From Telluribacter humicola (GTDB taxonomy: Bacteria > Bacteroidota > Bacteroidia > Cytophagales > Spirosomataceae), in assembly GCF_017355935.1 (NCBI RefSeq), contig NZ_JAFIQT010000001.1:434001-498000 (forward strand): 64,000 bases of DNA. Reading direction: 5' to 3'. The notes beneath the pieces were generated by a model, which saw nothing but the letters and a program-made list of their open reading frames with translations, was not told the DNA's origin and did not search any database. The position numbers and the translations under genes were made by a program. Of this stretch, positions 52,041 through 61,549 are shown piece after piece; within the stretch, counting starts at the first letter, position 1, and each line of letters starts with the position of its first letter.

Positions 52041-53055
52041 GGAAGCCCTTCTTGTACAGCTGAGGAAGTTCAGGAAAGGTATACCTCTTATTCATAAAGT
52101 ACTCCCATACTACGCTACGGTAGTACAGAGGCGCCCTGTAGGTAGTTCTTTTTAACCCTTTGGATAAGTCATGCACCATGCCGTAGAAGGCAAAGTGCGC
52201 CCGCACTATAGCCCACACGTCCGGCCAGGCACCGGTAGCCATAAATCGTACGCTCGAAATCCCGTCCAGTACCAGCCGCATGAATATGGTTTTCCAGCGC
52301 CGGCCTATGGGCAGGTTCTTGTAGAGCATGATCAGGTTATTGCGGTAGTTGAGGAAGGTCTTGCGCGGGTTTGACTTGTGCAGCGTACCGCCTCCGACGT
52401 GAAATACCTTAGAATAGCCGCAGTACGTAATGCGGTAGCCCATGTTCAGCAGTCGCCAGCAAAGATCTATTTCTTCCATATGAGCAAAGAACCGCTCATC
52501 AAAACCTCCCGCCTGGTGGAAGGTATCAGCCCGCATAAATAAGCAGGCTCCGGTAGCCCAGAAGATATCCGAAGTATCGTTGTACTGGCCGTGATCCTCT
52601 TCGCGAGTATCAAAGATGCGTCCCCGGCAGAAGGGGTAGCCAAGGTAGTCCATATAACCACCGGCGGCACCCGCGTATTCAAAGTGGGTGCGTAGGTCAT
52701 AGGCCCGTATCTTGGGCTGACAGGCCGCGATCTGCGGGTCCGATTTCATGTAGGCAATCACGGGCTCTATCCAGCCCGGAGTAACTTCTACATCTGAGTT
52801 GAGCAGGACGTAGTAAGAAGCATCTATAGCCTTCAATGCATGGTTATAGCCTCCGGCGTACCCTTTATTATCTGTAATTTGAAGTAAGTGTACCTCCGGA
52901 TGGTGCGCGCGCAGCCATTCCATAGAGCCATCGGTGGAGGCATTGTCAGCTACCCACACCTCGTGTCCGGAGGAGTGGGTAAGCACGGTGGGTAAAAATT
53001 GTTCTAAGTAATGTTTCCCGTTGTAATTCAGGATAACAATAGCAACCTGTGACAT
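52021..53055 (-). CDS. Glycosyltransferase family 2 (rhamnosyltransferase-like)
   Basis: The 344-residue GT2 starts VAIVILNYNGKHYLEQFLPTVL and has WVADNASTDGSMEWL, LLNSDVEVTPGWIEPVI and the late GGFDERFFAHMEEIDLCWRLLNMGY motif of the WcaA/RfbN-like group. C-terminal basic and aromatic residues suggest membrane association. It lies 11 bp after the YbaB gene, so the two are co-transcribed, and it overlaps the convergent PspC-domain gene. The sugar is unknown. Confidence 0.88.
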   Translation of the reverse strand: MSQVAIVILNYNGKHYLEQFLPTVLTHSSGHEVWVADNASTDGSMEWLRAHHPEVHLLQITDNKGYAGGYNHALKAIDASYYVLLNSDVEVTPGWIEPVIAYMKSDPQIAACQPKIRAYDLRTHFEYAGAAGGYMDYLGYPFCRGRIFDTREEDHGQYNDTSDIFWATGACLFMRADTFHQAGGFDERFFAHMEEIDLCWRLLNMGYRITYCGYSKVFHVGGGTLHKSNPRKTFLNYRNNLIMLYKNLPIGRRWKTIFMRLVLDGISSVRFMATGAWPDVWAIVRAHFAFYGMVHDLSKGLKRTTYRAPLYYRSVVWEYFMNKRYTFPELPQLYKKGFPIAPKS

Positions 53056-53066
53056 TCAGACGGCAC

Positions 53067-53414
53067 TTATTTCATAAAGCCTCCCAGATCCAGACCCGGT
53101 ATATTGGGCAGGACCCCTTCGGTAGCTTTCTGCAAATGCTCTTTCACTTTAGGTTCTATATTGTCCAGTGCTTTATTAACGGCTGCCACTACCAGATCCT
53201 GAAGCATCTCTTTATCATCCGGCTTGATGAGATCGTTATCAATTTCCAGGGATACTACTTTTTTATGGCCGTTCACGGTCACGCGTACCACACCAGCGCC
53301 TGACTCGGCCGATTCGGTAATAGTACCGAGTTGCTCCTGAGCTTCTTTCATCCGAGCCTGCAGGTCTTTCATCTTGCCCATCAAGCCCATCATATCACCC
53401 ATATTTCCGAACAT
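53067..53414 (-). CDS. YbaB/EbfC-family nucleoid-associated protein
   Basis: The 115-residue protein shows the family pattern MMGLMGKMKDLQARMKEAQEQL, then VTVNGHKKVVSLEIDNDLIKPDDKEMLQDLVVAAVNKAL. YbaB/EbfC binds DNA as a dimer with tweezer-like arms. The classic dnaX-ybaB-recR arrangement is absent here: it is followed instead by a GT2 gene. Confidence 0.92.
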   Translation of the reverse strand: MFGNMGDMMGLMGKMKDLQARMKEAQEQLGTITESAESGAGVVRVTVNGHKKVVSLEIDNDLIKPDDKEMLQDLVVAAVNKALDNIEPKVKEHLQKATEGVLPNIPGLDLGGFMK

Positions 53415-53469
53415 CGTACTTCAGTTTAAATTTTAATAATGCTAGTATCAAAGCACAAAGATAAGGCAT

Positions 53470-55431
53470 TTAGCGCAGAAGCAGAAAGCTTCCGGACTTT
53501 ACGAAGGGTTTGGAAGTGCTGTCTTTGATCTCAACCCGGTAAATATAATTTCCTTCGGGAGCACGTTCACCATTAATCAATCCATCCCAGCCCTGGGAGG
53601 AGTCAGTGGAGCTATATACTACTTCGCCCCAGCGGTTGTAGATCAGCATCTGGAAAGAGTCAAAGAAGATACCTTTCGCCTGGAACACATCATTCTTTCC
53701 ATCTCCGTTGGGAGAGAAGGCATCGGGCAGAAACAGAGCTGCTTCCTGCCGAAAGAATACCTGGTTGGAGTAGCTGATGAAACTTCCGTTGCGTGAGTGT
53801 ACCCGTACCTGGTAGTTATACTCCTGCTCGTCCGGGCTGTCAAGCTGAGGGTTATAGCTGGTATTTGTACCTACGTCAATTCCCTGTGCTGGCCCCGAGT
53901 CGCTGATTTTGACAACAAAGTAGTTTCCAACCTGGTCTGTAAAGGGCTTATCGCCAGTCCAGCGTATTAGGGTACCAGTATGCTGCAGCCATACCGTACA
54001 AATTGGTTCGGTAGGGGTAGAGCGGTTGCCGCATGCATTCTCATACGTGATACGATAGCAGTAGGAGCGTTCGGAAGTCTTGGCTGTGGCGTCGGTGTAA
54101 CGGTTGCTATTGGTCAGAGCTACCAGTTCCTGAAAGGCACCACTGCCGCTTTCAGCCCGTTCAATGATCACTTTGTAGGAAGTGGTAGCCCCTGTAGCCG
54201 GTGGGAGTACCAGAATAGAAACACTCCCATTCTGTTCGACACTCACAAAGGCCTGGGTAATAGGAGCAGGACTCTCGTTAGATACAGCTGTTACCTCTAT
54301 CGGTGCTGATATAGACACTACCTGGGCAGTCCGGGTGATGACCTGGTATCGGTAAGTTTCGCCGCATTGTACATTAGTATCGGCGAAGGAGAGGCTATCA
54401 ACTTTATTATAAGTTTTTATAACACTTCCATTACGTAGTACCTGATACTCTGTAAAGCCGGCAGTAACCGGATACTTTGACCAGTTCAGTATATTACGTT
54501 GGTTTTGGGGAGTAGCAGTCAGGCTGGTAGTCCAGGCTTGATTAGACTCTTTGCTATTCCCGCAGATATCTGTTGTTTTGATTTGAAAAGAGTACACCTG
54601 ATTAGGATCAAGGGAAGGTACTACCATCTGCTGGCTCCCGTCTGAACTGCTTTTGAAGCCTGTACCTTCGTAGGCCCCGCCGCCGGACTTGACCATGACT
54701 TCTGACTCAGCTCCTTTTACTCCCGTATAGGTCACCGCCACATTACCGCCGATACGACTCTCTACCTGGCTTATTGCGGATTGATTGAGTTTTGTGTCAA
54801 CAAGGTTGACTGTGATGTCGCTGCTTCTTCCGCCGTTACAGCCACCCCCAAAATAAACACCGCGAGCCCTGATCTGACGCGGACCTGTACCCGTGTAGGT
54901 ATGTTCGGTTTCCAGAGGTTGCCCTTTATTGATATACTGGACGCCGGAGCCGTCGCGCCAGTCTACCTCAATCTGATCATACTGTCTGGCTATACTGTCA
55001 TCAACTACAGTTAATTTGACTTTGCCATCCGCGCAGGCTGTAGCCTGTATAGTAAGGGGAGTCGTGTCAAGTACCTTTACCTGTTTACAAGCTGTAAATC
55101 CTGCGTTGATTGTACTACTTCCAGCTTGTAAAATGGTATAGGTTCCAGGCTTCGTATAAGTATGTGTAAGTGATCTAGTTGAAGCAGGCAAGTTGCCTCC
55201 CTGATAGTTATAGGCCCATTGCAGAAGTGAAGGATTAGAACCTTTAACTGTATCTTCAACAACTACGGTAAGCGGTGCACAGCCCTCCGTGGGTGTTACT
55301 ATAAAGCCTCCTCCTCCGAGCTCACATAGTTGCGCCTGCCCCTCTAGCGATATAAGGAGTCCGGTCAATAAAAAGAGACCGAACAATAAATACCGCCCCA
55401 ATACGTGTGTTTTTTGTAGAATTTGCCTCAC
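53470..55431 (-). CDS. Secreted PKD/Fn3 protein with gliding-type (type B) C-terminal domain
   Basis: The protein of about 650 residues has a signal peptide ending ISLEGQAQ, an N-terminal PKD-like domain (ITPTEGCAPLTVVVEDTVKGSNP-type segment), several fibronectin-III-like domains with repeated YxVxRxG and YCYRITYENACG patterns, and the gliding-motility-associated C-terminal domain (LPDAFSPNGDGKNDVF, YNRWGEVVYSS, GWDG, GNYIYRVEI) used as a T9SS type B signal. The longer frame runs to TTG 55476; GTG 55431 gives a more normal signal peptide, so I use it. Function is probably surface adhesion or motility. Confidence 0.85.
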   Translation of the reverse strand: MRQILQKTHVLGRYLLFGLFLLTGLLISLEGQAQLCELGGGGFIVTPTEGCAPLTVVVEDTVKGSNPSLLQWAYNYQGGNLPASTRSLTHTYTKPGTYTILQAGSSTINAGFTACKQVKVLDTTPLTIQATACADGKVKLTVVDDSIARQYDQIEVDWRDGSGVQYINKGQPLETEHTYTGTGPRQIRARGVYFGGGCNGGRSSDITVNLVDTKLNQSAISQVESRIGGNVAVTYTGVKGAESEVMVKSGGGAYEGTGFKSSSDGSQQMVVPSLDPNQVYSFQIKTTDICGNSKESNQAWTTSLTATPQNQRNILNWSKYPVTAGFTEYQVLRNGSVIKTYNKVDSLSFADTNVQCGETYRYQVITRTAQVVSISAPIEVTAVSNESPAPITQAFVSVEQNGSVSILVLPPATGATTSYKVIIERAESGSGAFQELVALTNSNRYTDATAKTSERSYCYRITYENACGNRSTPTEPICTVWLQHTGTLIRWTGDKPFTDQVGNYFVVKISDSGPAQGIDVGTNTSYNPQLDSPDEQEYNYQVRVHSRNGSFISYSNQVFFRQEAALFLPDAFSPNGDGKNDVFQAKGIFFDSFQMLIYNRWGEVVYSSTDSSQGWDGLINGERAPEGNYIYRVEIKDSTSKPFVKSGSFLLLR

Positions 55432-55598
55432 AATCCAGAGAAAAACGGTTGATTTCCTGACAGAAAGAGCGGGCAAGAAACGTATTGCCCCAAAGCTTTG
55501 TTTATTAACTAATCAAAATTAAGAGTTTCGGAGCTAACCCTGTACCTTTACCGCTTAAACGTGATTTTTTGCTTAACTATTTTCCATCAACCTGACTA

Positions 55599-56840
55599 AT
55601 GAGCAACAATAATACCAAAATTCCCCTTGATTCCATAGAGGATGCTATCAGAGATGTGCAAGCGGGAAAGATCATCATTGTTGTTGACGATGAAGATCGT
55701 GAAAACGAAGGAGATATGATCTGCGCTGCCGAGATGGTAACGCCCGAAATTATAAATTTTATGGCACGCGAAGGGCGAGGGCTCATCTGTGTGGCGCTTA
55801 CTGAGGAACGCTGTAATGAGCTTGAGCTGGAAATGATGGTTGGTAAGAACACCGCCACGCATGAAACGGCCTTTACCGTATCCGTAGACCTGCTCGGTAA
55901 CGGATGTACCACGGGTATATCGGCCAGCGACCGCTCCAAAACTATACAAGCTCTGGTCAACCCTAACACCCGACCTGAAGATCTGGGACGTCCCGGACAT
56001 ATATTCCCACTCAAAGCCAAGCAGGGCGGAGTACTTCGCCGTACAGGACATACCGAAGCTGCCGTGGACTTTGCCCGTCTGGCCGGACTGGCTCCGTCGG
56101 GGGCGCTGGTAGAGGTGCTGAATGAGGATGGCTCTATGGCCCGCCTGCCCGAGCTACGGCAGTTAGCAGACCGGCTGGGAATGAAGCTGGTTAGTATCAA
56201 GGACCTGATCGAGTACCGCCTGCAGAAAGAAACGCTCATCAAGCGTGAGATTGGTGTTGATATGCCTACCGACTGGGGACACTTTGATCTGATCGCTTAC
56301 CGTCAGCTCAATACAGACGATCTGCACCTGGCCCTTGTCAAGGGTACCTGGGAGAAAGACGAACCTGTACTGGTGCGGGTACATTCATCCTGCGTTACGG
56401 GCGACATATTTGGCTCGTGTCGGTGCGACTGCGGCGGGCAGCTACACGCCGCCATGGAAATGGTAGATAAGGCCGGCAAAGGTGTAGTACTGTATATGAA
56501 TCAGGAGGGCCGGGGCATTGGTCTGATCAATAAACTTAAAGCGTACAAGCTACAGGAAATGGGCCGGGATACTGTTGAGGCTAACCTGGAGCTGGGTTTT
56601 CAGATGGATGAGCGTGACTACGGAGTAGGTGCTCAAATCCTGCGTGACCTGGGTATCACTAAGATCAAACTGATCTCTAACAACCCCAAGAAACGCGTTG
56701 GTCTGATGGGTTACGGACTGGAAATCGTAGATTCTATCTCCATCGAGATCGCCTCAAACCCCCACAATGAGCGCTACCTGCGGACAAAGCGTGATAAAAT
56801 GGGACATGTACTGAAAAACCTGACTATACTCAAAGAATGA
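55599..56840 (+). CDS. ribBA: Bifunctional DHBP synthase/GTP cyclohydrolase II (RibBA)
   Basis: The 413-residue fusion makes two riboflavin precursors. The N-terminal DHBP synthase (about 1-205) has [16 protein letters not shown] and the [17 protein letters not shown] segment. The C-terminal GTP cyclohydrolase II (about 206-413) has the zinc-binding cysteines of [18 protein letters not shown] and [17 protein letters not shown]. All expected catalytic features are visible, so both activities should be present. No FMN riboswitch is evident in the short 5' region. It overlaps the acetyltransferase gene by 4 bp. Confidence 0.96.
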   Translation: MSNNNTKIPLDSIEDAIRDVQAGKIIIVVDDEDRENEGDMICAAEMVTPEIINFMAREGRGLICVALTEERCNELELEMMVGKNTATHETAFTVSVDLLGNGCTTGISASDRSKTIQALVNPNTRPEDLGRPGHIFPLKAKQGGVLRRTGHTEAAVDFARLAGLAPSGALVEVLNEDGSMARLPELRQLADRLGMKLVSIKDLIEYRLQKETLIKREIGVDMPTDWGHFDLIAYRQLNTDDLHLALVKGTWEKDEPVLVRVHSSCVTGDIFGSCRCDCGGQLHAAMEMVDKAGKGVVLYMNQEGRGIGLINKLKAYKLQEMGRDTVEANLELGFQMDERDYGVGAQILRDLGITKIKLISNNPKKRVGLMGYGLEIVDSISIEIASNPHNERYLRTKRDKMGHVLKNLTILKE

Positions 56841-57280
56841 TTCCCGTACTAGTGGCTACCACCGACGAAGACCTGCTCAAATGCCGTCGGGCGGTGCAGG
56901 CGCTTCGCCCCAAACTTTCTGATGAAGCCTATGATGAGGCTATTCGTAGTACCCTGGCTGATAACCGGCAGATGATATTTGTAGAAGAAGGGAAGGAGGC
57001 TGGCTCTCCGGAGGCAGCAGCGGTGGCCGTGTTCGAAACAGGCTATAACCTGTTCAGAGGAAAGTACATATATATTGATGATCTGTCGACGCTGCCTGAG
57101 TACCGGGGCAAAGGCTACGCTGGAACCCTGCTGGACTGGATACTGGACTACGCACAGCGCGAGGGATATGACGAGGTACATCTGGATTCCGGAGTGAGCG
57201 AAGCCCGTACCGATGCGCACCGCCTGTACCTCAACAAGCGGTTTCAGGTCACGAGCCTTCACTTTGTTTTAAAGTCCTGA
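56837..57280 (+). CDS. GNAT-family N-acetyltransferase
   Basis: The 147-residue protein has the GNAT acetyl-CoA-binding motif A ([30 protein letters not shown]) and the later [22 protein letters not shown] segment. ATG 56837 overlaps the ribBA stop, so translation is coupled. The substrate is unknown. A strong terminator follows. Confidence 0.88.
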   Translation: MIPVLVATTDEDLLKCRRAVQALRPKLSDEAYDEAIRSTLADNRQMIFVEEGKEAGSPEAAAVAVFETGYNLFRGKYIYIDDLSTLPEYRGKGYAGTLLDWILDYAQREGYDEVHLDSGVSEARTDAHRLYLNKRFQVTSLHFVLKS

Positions 57281-57307
57281 TTTATACTATCCTGGTCATT
57301 TATTTTG

Positions 57308-57343
57308 AGCCTGTTGGAGTAGCCACTCCAACAGGCTTTTTTT
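57308..57343 (+). terminator. Terminator after the ribBA-GNAT operon
   Basis: A 13-bp perfect stem (AGCCTGTTGGAGT with its complement) has a 4-nt loop and is followed by a seven-T run. Confidence 0.88.
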
Positions 57344-57433
57344 GTGTCTGTATAAATTTACTGGTCCTCAACGTACCACTTCACGCAACCCTTCCTTACA
57401 TTCGGTCGTATATCTTCATAAAAGCATTAAAAC

Positions 57434-58003
57434 ATGCCCGAGTACAACTCCGCTGTTCTTCTTGAACTGCTCGACGGCTGTTTGCACGGAAACCGTCGTA
57501 GTCAGGAATTGCTCTATCGGCAGTTCTACGGCTATGCTATGGGGATTTGCCTCCGGTATACCCACAATCGTGAAGAGGCCAGGGAGGTACTGAACGATGG
57601 GTTTCTGAAGGTATTCACAAAGCTGGAAAAGTTTGATTCAGAGCGTTCTTTCAAAGCCTGGCTAAGCCGGATCATGATTAATACAGCCCTCGATAACTAC
57701 CGCCGGGAAGCACGACAGCAGACGTTGCACGATGATGTACAACTAGCTGAGGTATCCATTGACGAGACGGCCATTAGCCAGCTGGCGCACGAGGAGCTGA
57801 TTGGCATGATTCAGCAACTGCCACCAGCCTATCGGATGACCTTCAGTATGGCGGTTATAGATGGGTATACGCACGAGGAAATTGCTGATAAGCTGGGTAT
57901 TACGGTAGGAGGTTCCAAATCGAATCTTTCGCGGGCCCGTGAAAAGTTAAAGGTGATGTTATCAAAAAAAAATGCAGATGATTATGAACGAGTGGCCAGA
58001 TGA
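57434..58003 (+). CDS. ECF RNA polymerase sigma factor
   Basis: The 189-residue ECF factor has region 2 (LLYRQFYGYAMGICLRYTHNREEAREVLNDGFLKVFTKL) and region 4 (LPPAYRMTFSMAVIDGYTHEEIADKLGITVGGSKSNLSRAREKL). The 3' end overlaps the start of the next gene, which encodes its likely membrane-bound regulator. It is a different subgroup from the SusCD-linked ECF factor at 35193-35873: it lacks the long N-terminal extension and the hydrophobic tail. Confidence 0.92.
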   Translation: MPEYNSAVLLELLDGCLHGNRRSQELLYRQFYGYAMGICLRYTHNREEAREVLNDGFLKVFTKLEKFDSERSFKAWLSRIMINTALDNYRREARQQTLHDDVQLAEVSIDETAISQLAHEELIGMIQQLPPAYRMTFSMAVIDGYTHEEIADKLGITVGGSKSNLSRAREKLKVMLSKKNADDYERVAR

Positions 58004-59411
58004 CCGCCTGGATGAGCTCTTCAGAAAATCTGCTGAGGAGCTTAATCCTTCCTTTGATTCCGCCGATTGGGAAAACCTGCGCGAACGATTGGATGCGGGT
58101 ACCAAACCAGCTACGTCAGGGTGGCGCCAAAAGTGGTGGCCCTGGGGAGCGGTAGTACTACTGCTACTACTAACAGGTGGTGGACTCGGTATCTACTACC
58201 GGGGAAATACTACTATGGATAAGGACCCGAAGGACAAGCTGGCGACCACCCCTACTAGCCCGGCAGAAGCTGTGCAGGGAGGTGGTGATAAAGCTACTAG
58301 CGAAATTACTACTGGGGAAGTGCATCAAAAGCCGGAGGATGTGCGTAATGCAAAGCATGATCCAACGGAACTAGAACCGAAAGTATCCGAAAAGTCCCGA
58401 GGTACTGTAGGACAGGAAAAGGCAACATCCCGGAAGATATTGCCCCGGAGTCAGCCGGACGCAAGCGGAGTGCGTCTACGATCCAGCCTGGCTGGTAGGA
58501 AGGAGGGCTACGGGGCACCTCATTGGAACAGGAAGGAAACGGCTGCTGAATCAACTCCTTCGGTCAGCAGCCCTGCTGCACCATCAGGAAACAGCGAAGC
58601 GGCACGTAAAGCGCCTGCTGGGGAGGCAGGCATCGGTGCAGGTACTTTCAGGGAGGTGAATGGAGTCACTCCGGCGGAGCAGAAGGAAGCTGTCTATGCA
58701 GAGCCCCTGCTTCCCCGTCTGGACTTCCGGAGCGCTACTTCTCTTACTCTACCATCCATTAGCTATACCGACTCGGGGCAGGTGGCTGAGCCGTTGGTTG
58801 TGAGGCCGGCCTCTGCTCCGAAGTGGGCTGTCAGGCTGGGGGTATCGCCGGATATGAGTTCGGTGGGGCTAACGGGTTTTACGAATCCCGGTCCGGCTAC
58901 CTCTTTACTGGTTGAGTATGCCGTAATGGATCGATTGTACGTACAGTCAGGTGTAATCCGGAGCCTGAAAACCTACCGGGCGCTACCGGGGCAGTACCAG
59001 TGGCCAGCCTACTGGACGCAGTACATCAAGCCCATTAGTGTGGATGGTGACTGTAAGGTACTGGAAGTACCACTGAACCTACGGTATGATATGGCACGGG
59101 GGACAAGGTCTACCTGGTTTGCCGGGGCAGGCGTATCATCCTACCACATGCAGAACGAAGTATACAAGTATAATTACGAGCGTCCGGACCCGAGTATTAA
59201 ACGGTGGCGCTGGGAAGGCCAGACAGGATGGTACTGGCTGAGCCACCTCAACGCTTCGGCCGGGTACGAGTACCGCTTCTCTAACCGGTTGTCGCTGTTG
59301 GCTGAGCCGTACGTAAGGGTGCCGTTGCGCCGGGTCGGATACGGTAAGGTCAATCTGTTTACGGCGGGAGTATGGATGTCGGTGCGCTATGTACCCTCAT
59401 TCATAAAGTAG
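57984..59411 (+). CDS. Putative dual-membrane-spanning anti-sigma factor
   Basis: From ATG 57984 the protein (475 residues) has a short acidic cytoplasmic part (DDRLDELFRKSAEELNPSFDSADWENLRERL), one inner-membrane helix (about 51-71), a long Pro/Ser/Thr/Gly/Lys-rich periplasmic linker (about 75-265), and a C-terminal ~200-residue segment with alternating aromatic strands (LLVEYAVMDRLYVQSGV, GYEYRFSNRLSLLAEPYVRVPL) like an outer-membrane beta-barrel. The same layout was described for dual membrane-spanning anti-sigma factors in Bacteroides. Overlap with the ECF gene supports the pairing. Alternative starts at 57972 and 57978 exist. The barrel is inferred from pattern only. Confidence 0.7.
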   Translation: MNEWPDDRLDELFRKSAEELNPSFDSADWENLRERLDAGTKPATSGWRQKWWPWGAVVLLLLLTGGGLGIYYRGNTTMDKDPKDKLATTPTSPAEAVQGGGDKATSEITTGEVHQKPEDVRNAKHDPTELEPKVSEKSRGTVGQEKATSRKILPRSQPDASGVRLRSSLAGRKEGYGAPHWNRKETAAESTPSVSSPAAPSGNSEAARKAPAGEAGIGAGTFREVNGVTPAEQKEAVYAEPLLPRLDFRSATSLTLPSISYTDSGQVAEPLVVRPASAPKWAVRLGVSPDMSSVGLTGFTNPGPATSLLVEYAVMDRLYVQSGVIRSLKTYRALPGQYQWPAYWTQYIKPISVDGDCKVLEVPLNLRYDMARGTRSTWFAGAGVSSYHMQNEVYKYNYERPDPSIKRWRWEGQTGWYWLSHLNASAGYEYRFSNRLSLLAEPYVRVPLRRVGYGKVNLFTAGVWMSVRYVPSFIK

Positions 59412-59461
59412 AAACCTTAATACCAATAAGTTTAGTTTCAACATAACTAGCAGCTATAAAA

Positions 59462-59980
59462 ATGAAAATTAAAGAAGAAAAAGAAACCCTGAAAAGAGGC
59501 GAGTTCTTACGCAGTCTGGGACTGAGTACATCGGCATTGATGGCTTTTTATTGCATGGGTACTCTGACAGCGTGCAGCTCGGGAGAAGACGATCCTCAGC
59601 CCACCGGGAACAACAACAACGGCGGGACGGGGAGTACCTCAGGCCTTACGGGCAATGCTACGGGTAGTAATATCAACTTCACACTTGATCTGACCAGCAG
59701 CAACTACAGCAAGCTAAAGACAGAAGGGGAGTATGTCTTGGCCGGAGACGTTATGGTAGCACTGGCCTCGGGTAATAAGTACGTAGCCTTGTCAAAAAGA
59801 TGTACACATGAGGGGGCCAATGTACAGTACCGTCTGTCTCAGAACGACGTCTTTTGTAACAACCACGGATCAGTTTTTAATCTGGATGGTACTGTTAAGC
59901 AAAGCCCTGCTCCGTCGCCGCTGAAGGCGTATAAAACCGAGCTGAGCCAGAATGGTAATTCGCTTCGCATATACGAATAA
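59462..59980 (+). CDS. Rieske [2Fe-2S] lipoprotein
   Basis: The 172-residue protein has an RGEFLRSLGLS-type twin-basic export signal and lipobox LTAC (Cys38), an Asn/Gly/Thr-rich linker (about 45-68), and a Rieske domain with cluster-binding CTH (114-116) and CNNH (132-135), both complete. It would sit on the periplasmic or outer surface and pass electrons; the acceptor is unknown. It follows the putative anti-sigma gene by 50 bp and precedes a DUF5777 barrel gene by 10 bp. Confidence 0.9.
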   Translation: MKIKEEKETLKRGEFLRSLGLSTSALMAFYCMGTLTACSSGEDDPQPTGNNNNGGTGSTSGLTGNATGSNINFTLDLTSSNYSKLKTEGEYVLAGDVMVALASGNKYVALSKRCTHEGANVQYRLSQNDVFCNNHGSVFNLDGTVKQSPAPSPLKAYKTELSQNGNSLRIYE

Positions 59981-59990
59981 CAGTACGATC

Positions 59991-60899
59991 ATGACTTTAC
60001 TCCGCATTATACCTTTTTTGTTAATACCCCTACTGGGCAGAGCGCAGGATGATCTGCTGGGCGAGCTTGAAAAACAGGCTGAGCAGCCGACGGTTCCGGT
60101 AGTGGCTACTTTCAAGTCTACCCGGATCATCAACGGGCATTCGGTAGAAACCGTCAAGCGCAACCACATGGACTTCCGGATCTCGCACCGCTTCGGTCGG
60201 CTGAACTCCGGGGCCTACGAACTGTTTGGCCTGGATCAGGCTACGATACGCCTGGGGCTTGAATACGGTGTTACCGATAACCTGATGATTGGCATCGGGC
60301 GTAGTTCGGAGCAGAAAGCCTATGACTTTTTTGGAAAGTACCGTGTCCTCCGCCAGACTACCGGCGCCCGTACCGTACCCGTATCAGTTACCTTGTTTGG
60401 TAGTACGGTCATCCGTACCATCCGATCCTTTATACCCGGTGAGCAGGAGCGCTCTTTTCAGGATAAGCTCACCTACACCGGACAGGTACTCATAGCCCGG
60501 AAGTTCAGCGAGCGGCTCTCCCTCCAGCTTACCCCCACCTACCTATACCGTAATCAGCCCGAACTGGCTGCCGACGATCAGCTCTTGCTGGCGGTAGGTA
60601 TCGGTGGGCGCTACAAGATCAGTAAGCGGGTATCGCTCAACGGCGAGTACTTCTGGGCTCTTCGTGATGAGAGTAGTGATGCTTTGCCCTACTACAACTC
60701 CCTGGCCGTTGGCTTTGACATCGAAACGGGCGGGCATGTATTCCAACTGCACTTTACCAATTCGCTGGGGATGATTGAGAAGCAGTTTATCGGCGAAACA
60801 GTAGGTACCTGGGGTAAGGGAGATATTCACTATGGATTCAACATATCACGTACGTTCAGCCTGGATAGGAAAAGCAAACGAGCTGCAACGGACTGGTAG
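59991..60899 (+). CDS. DUF5777 outer-membrane beta-barrel protein
   Basis: The product of about 302 residues has a signal peptide (LLGRAQDD) and the DUF5777 pattern: HMDFRISHRFGRLNSGAYELFGLDQATIRLGLEYGVTDNLMIGIGRSS, and later LVIARKFSERLSLQLTPTYLYR-type strands with alternating hydrophobic residues. A longer frame from 59952 is open, but ATG 59991 begins the signal peptide. It lies between Rieske and YceI genes. The function is unknown; a porin-like or structural role is possible. Confidence 0.82.
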   Translation: MTLLRIIPFLLIPLLGRAQDDLLGELEKQAEQPTVPVVATFKSTRIINGHSVETVKRNHMDFRISHRFGRLNSGAYELFGLDQATIRLGLEYGVTDNLMIGIGRSSEQKAYDFFGKYRVLRQTTGARTVPVSVTLFGSTVIRTIRSFIPGEQERSFQDKLTYTGQVLIARKFSERLSLQLTPTYLYRNQPELAADDQLLLAVGIGGRYKISKRVSLNGEYFWALRDESSDALPYYNSLAVGFDIETGGHVFQLHFTNSLGMIEKQFIGETVGTWGKGDIHYGFNISRTFSLDRKSKRAATDW

Positions 60900-60911
60900 A
60901 GACCTACTACT

Positions 60912-61478
60912 ATGAACAGGTACTTATTTACATACATACTTTTACTGCTGATTGGCCTTACTGTCTCCGGAACTGTGCGGGCTCAGAGCAAGCTGTACGC
61001 TACCGCTACGGGCCAGACCAGCTTTTTTTCCGAGACACCCGCTGAGAATATCACTGCCGTCAATAAAAAGACGCAGGCGATCCTGAATACCTCAACGGGT
61101 GAACTGGCTATCCGGATGAATATGCGGGACTTTGACTTTCCCAATGAGTTGATGGAGGAGCACTTCAACGAAAACTACATAGAGTCGGAGAAGTACCCCA
61201 CGGCCACCTTTCGGGGTAAGGTAGACCAGACGGTAGACTATACTCAAAATGGTACCCATGAGGTTACTGCAACGGGAGCATTCACCGTTCACGGTGTCAC
61301 CCAAAACCGCACTCTGAAAGGGCAACTCGTTGTGAAAGACAAAGCCATCAGCATCAGCTCAGATTTTGAGGTAGCCCTGGCCGATCACAAAATAGAAGTA
61401 CCTAAGATCGTATTCATGAAGATAGCCCAGGTAATACAGGTGAAGGCCCGCTACCAGCTTACACCTTACAACCGATAG
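60912..61478 (+). CDS. YceI-family periplasmic lipid-binding protein
   Basis: The 188-residue protein has a signal peptide (SGTVRAQS) and the YceI lipocalin-like pattern: FSETPAENITAVNKKTQAILNTSTGELAIRMNMRDFDFPNELMEEHFNENYIESEKYPTATFRGKV. YceI proteins bind isoprenoid lipids or quinones. Next to a Rieske lipoprotein this fits a periplasmic electron-carrier or lipid-transport theme (inference). It is the last gene before a strong terminator. Confidence 0.9.
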   Translation: MNRYLFTYILLLLIGLTVSGTVRAQSKLYATATGQTSFFSETPAENITAVNKKTQAILNTSTGELAIRMNMRDFDFPNELMEEHFNENYIESEKYPTATFRGKVDQTVDYTQNGTHEVTATGAFTVHGVTQNRTLKGQLVVKDKAISISSDFEVALADHKIEVPKIVFMKIAQVIQVKARYQLTPYNR

Positions 61479-61508
61479 CAGGCATTATAAGCAGGGGCAT
61501 AACCCCAC

Positions 61509-61549
61509 AAAAAAGCAGCTACTCCTGAAAAAAGTAGCTGCTTTTTTTT
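61509..61549 (+). terminator. Terminator after the YceI gene
   Basis: AGCAGCTACT and AGTAGCTGCT form a 10-bp stem, extended by A/T pairs and followed by a run of eight T residues. The A-tract on the other side may also stop the convergent FG-GAP gene. Confidence 0.85.

Noticed and set aside
55477-55598. Possible FMN riboswitch upstream of ribBA
   Set aside because: The leader is only about 120 bp and the conserved FMN-aptamer segments are not visible.
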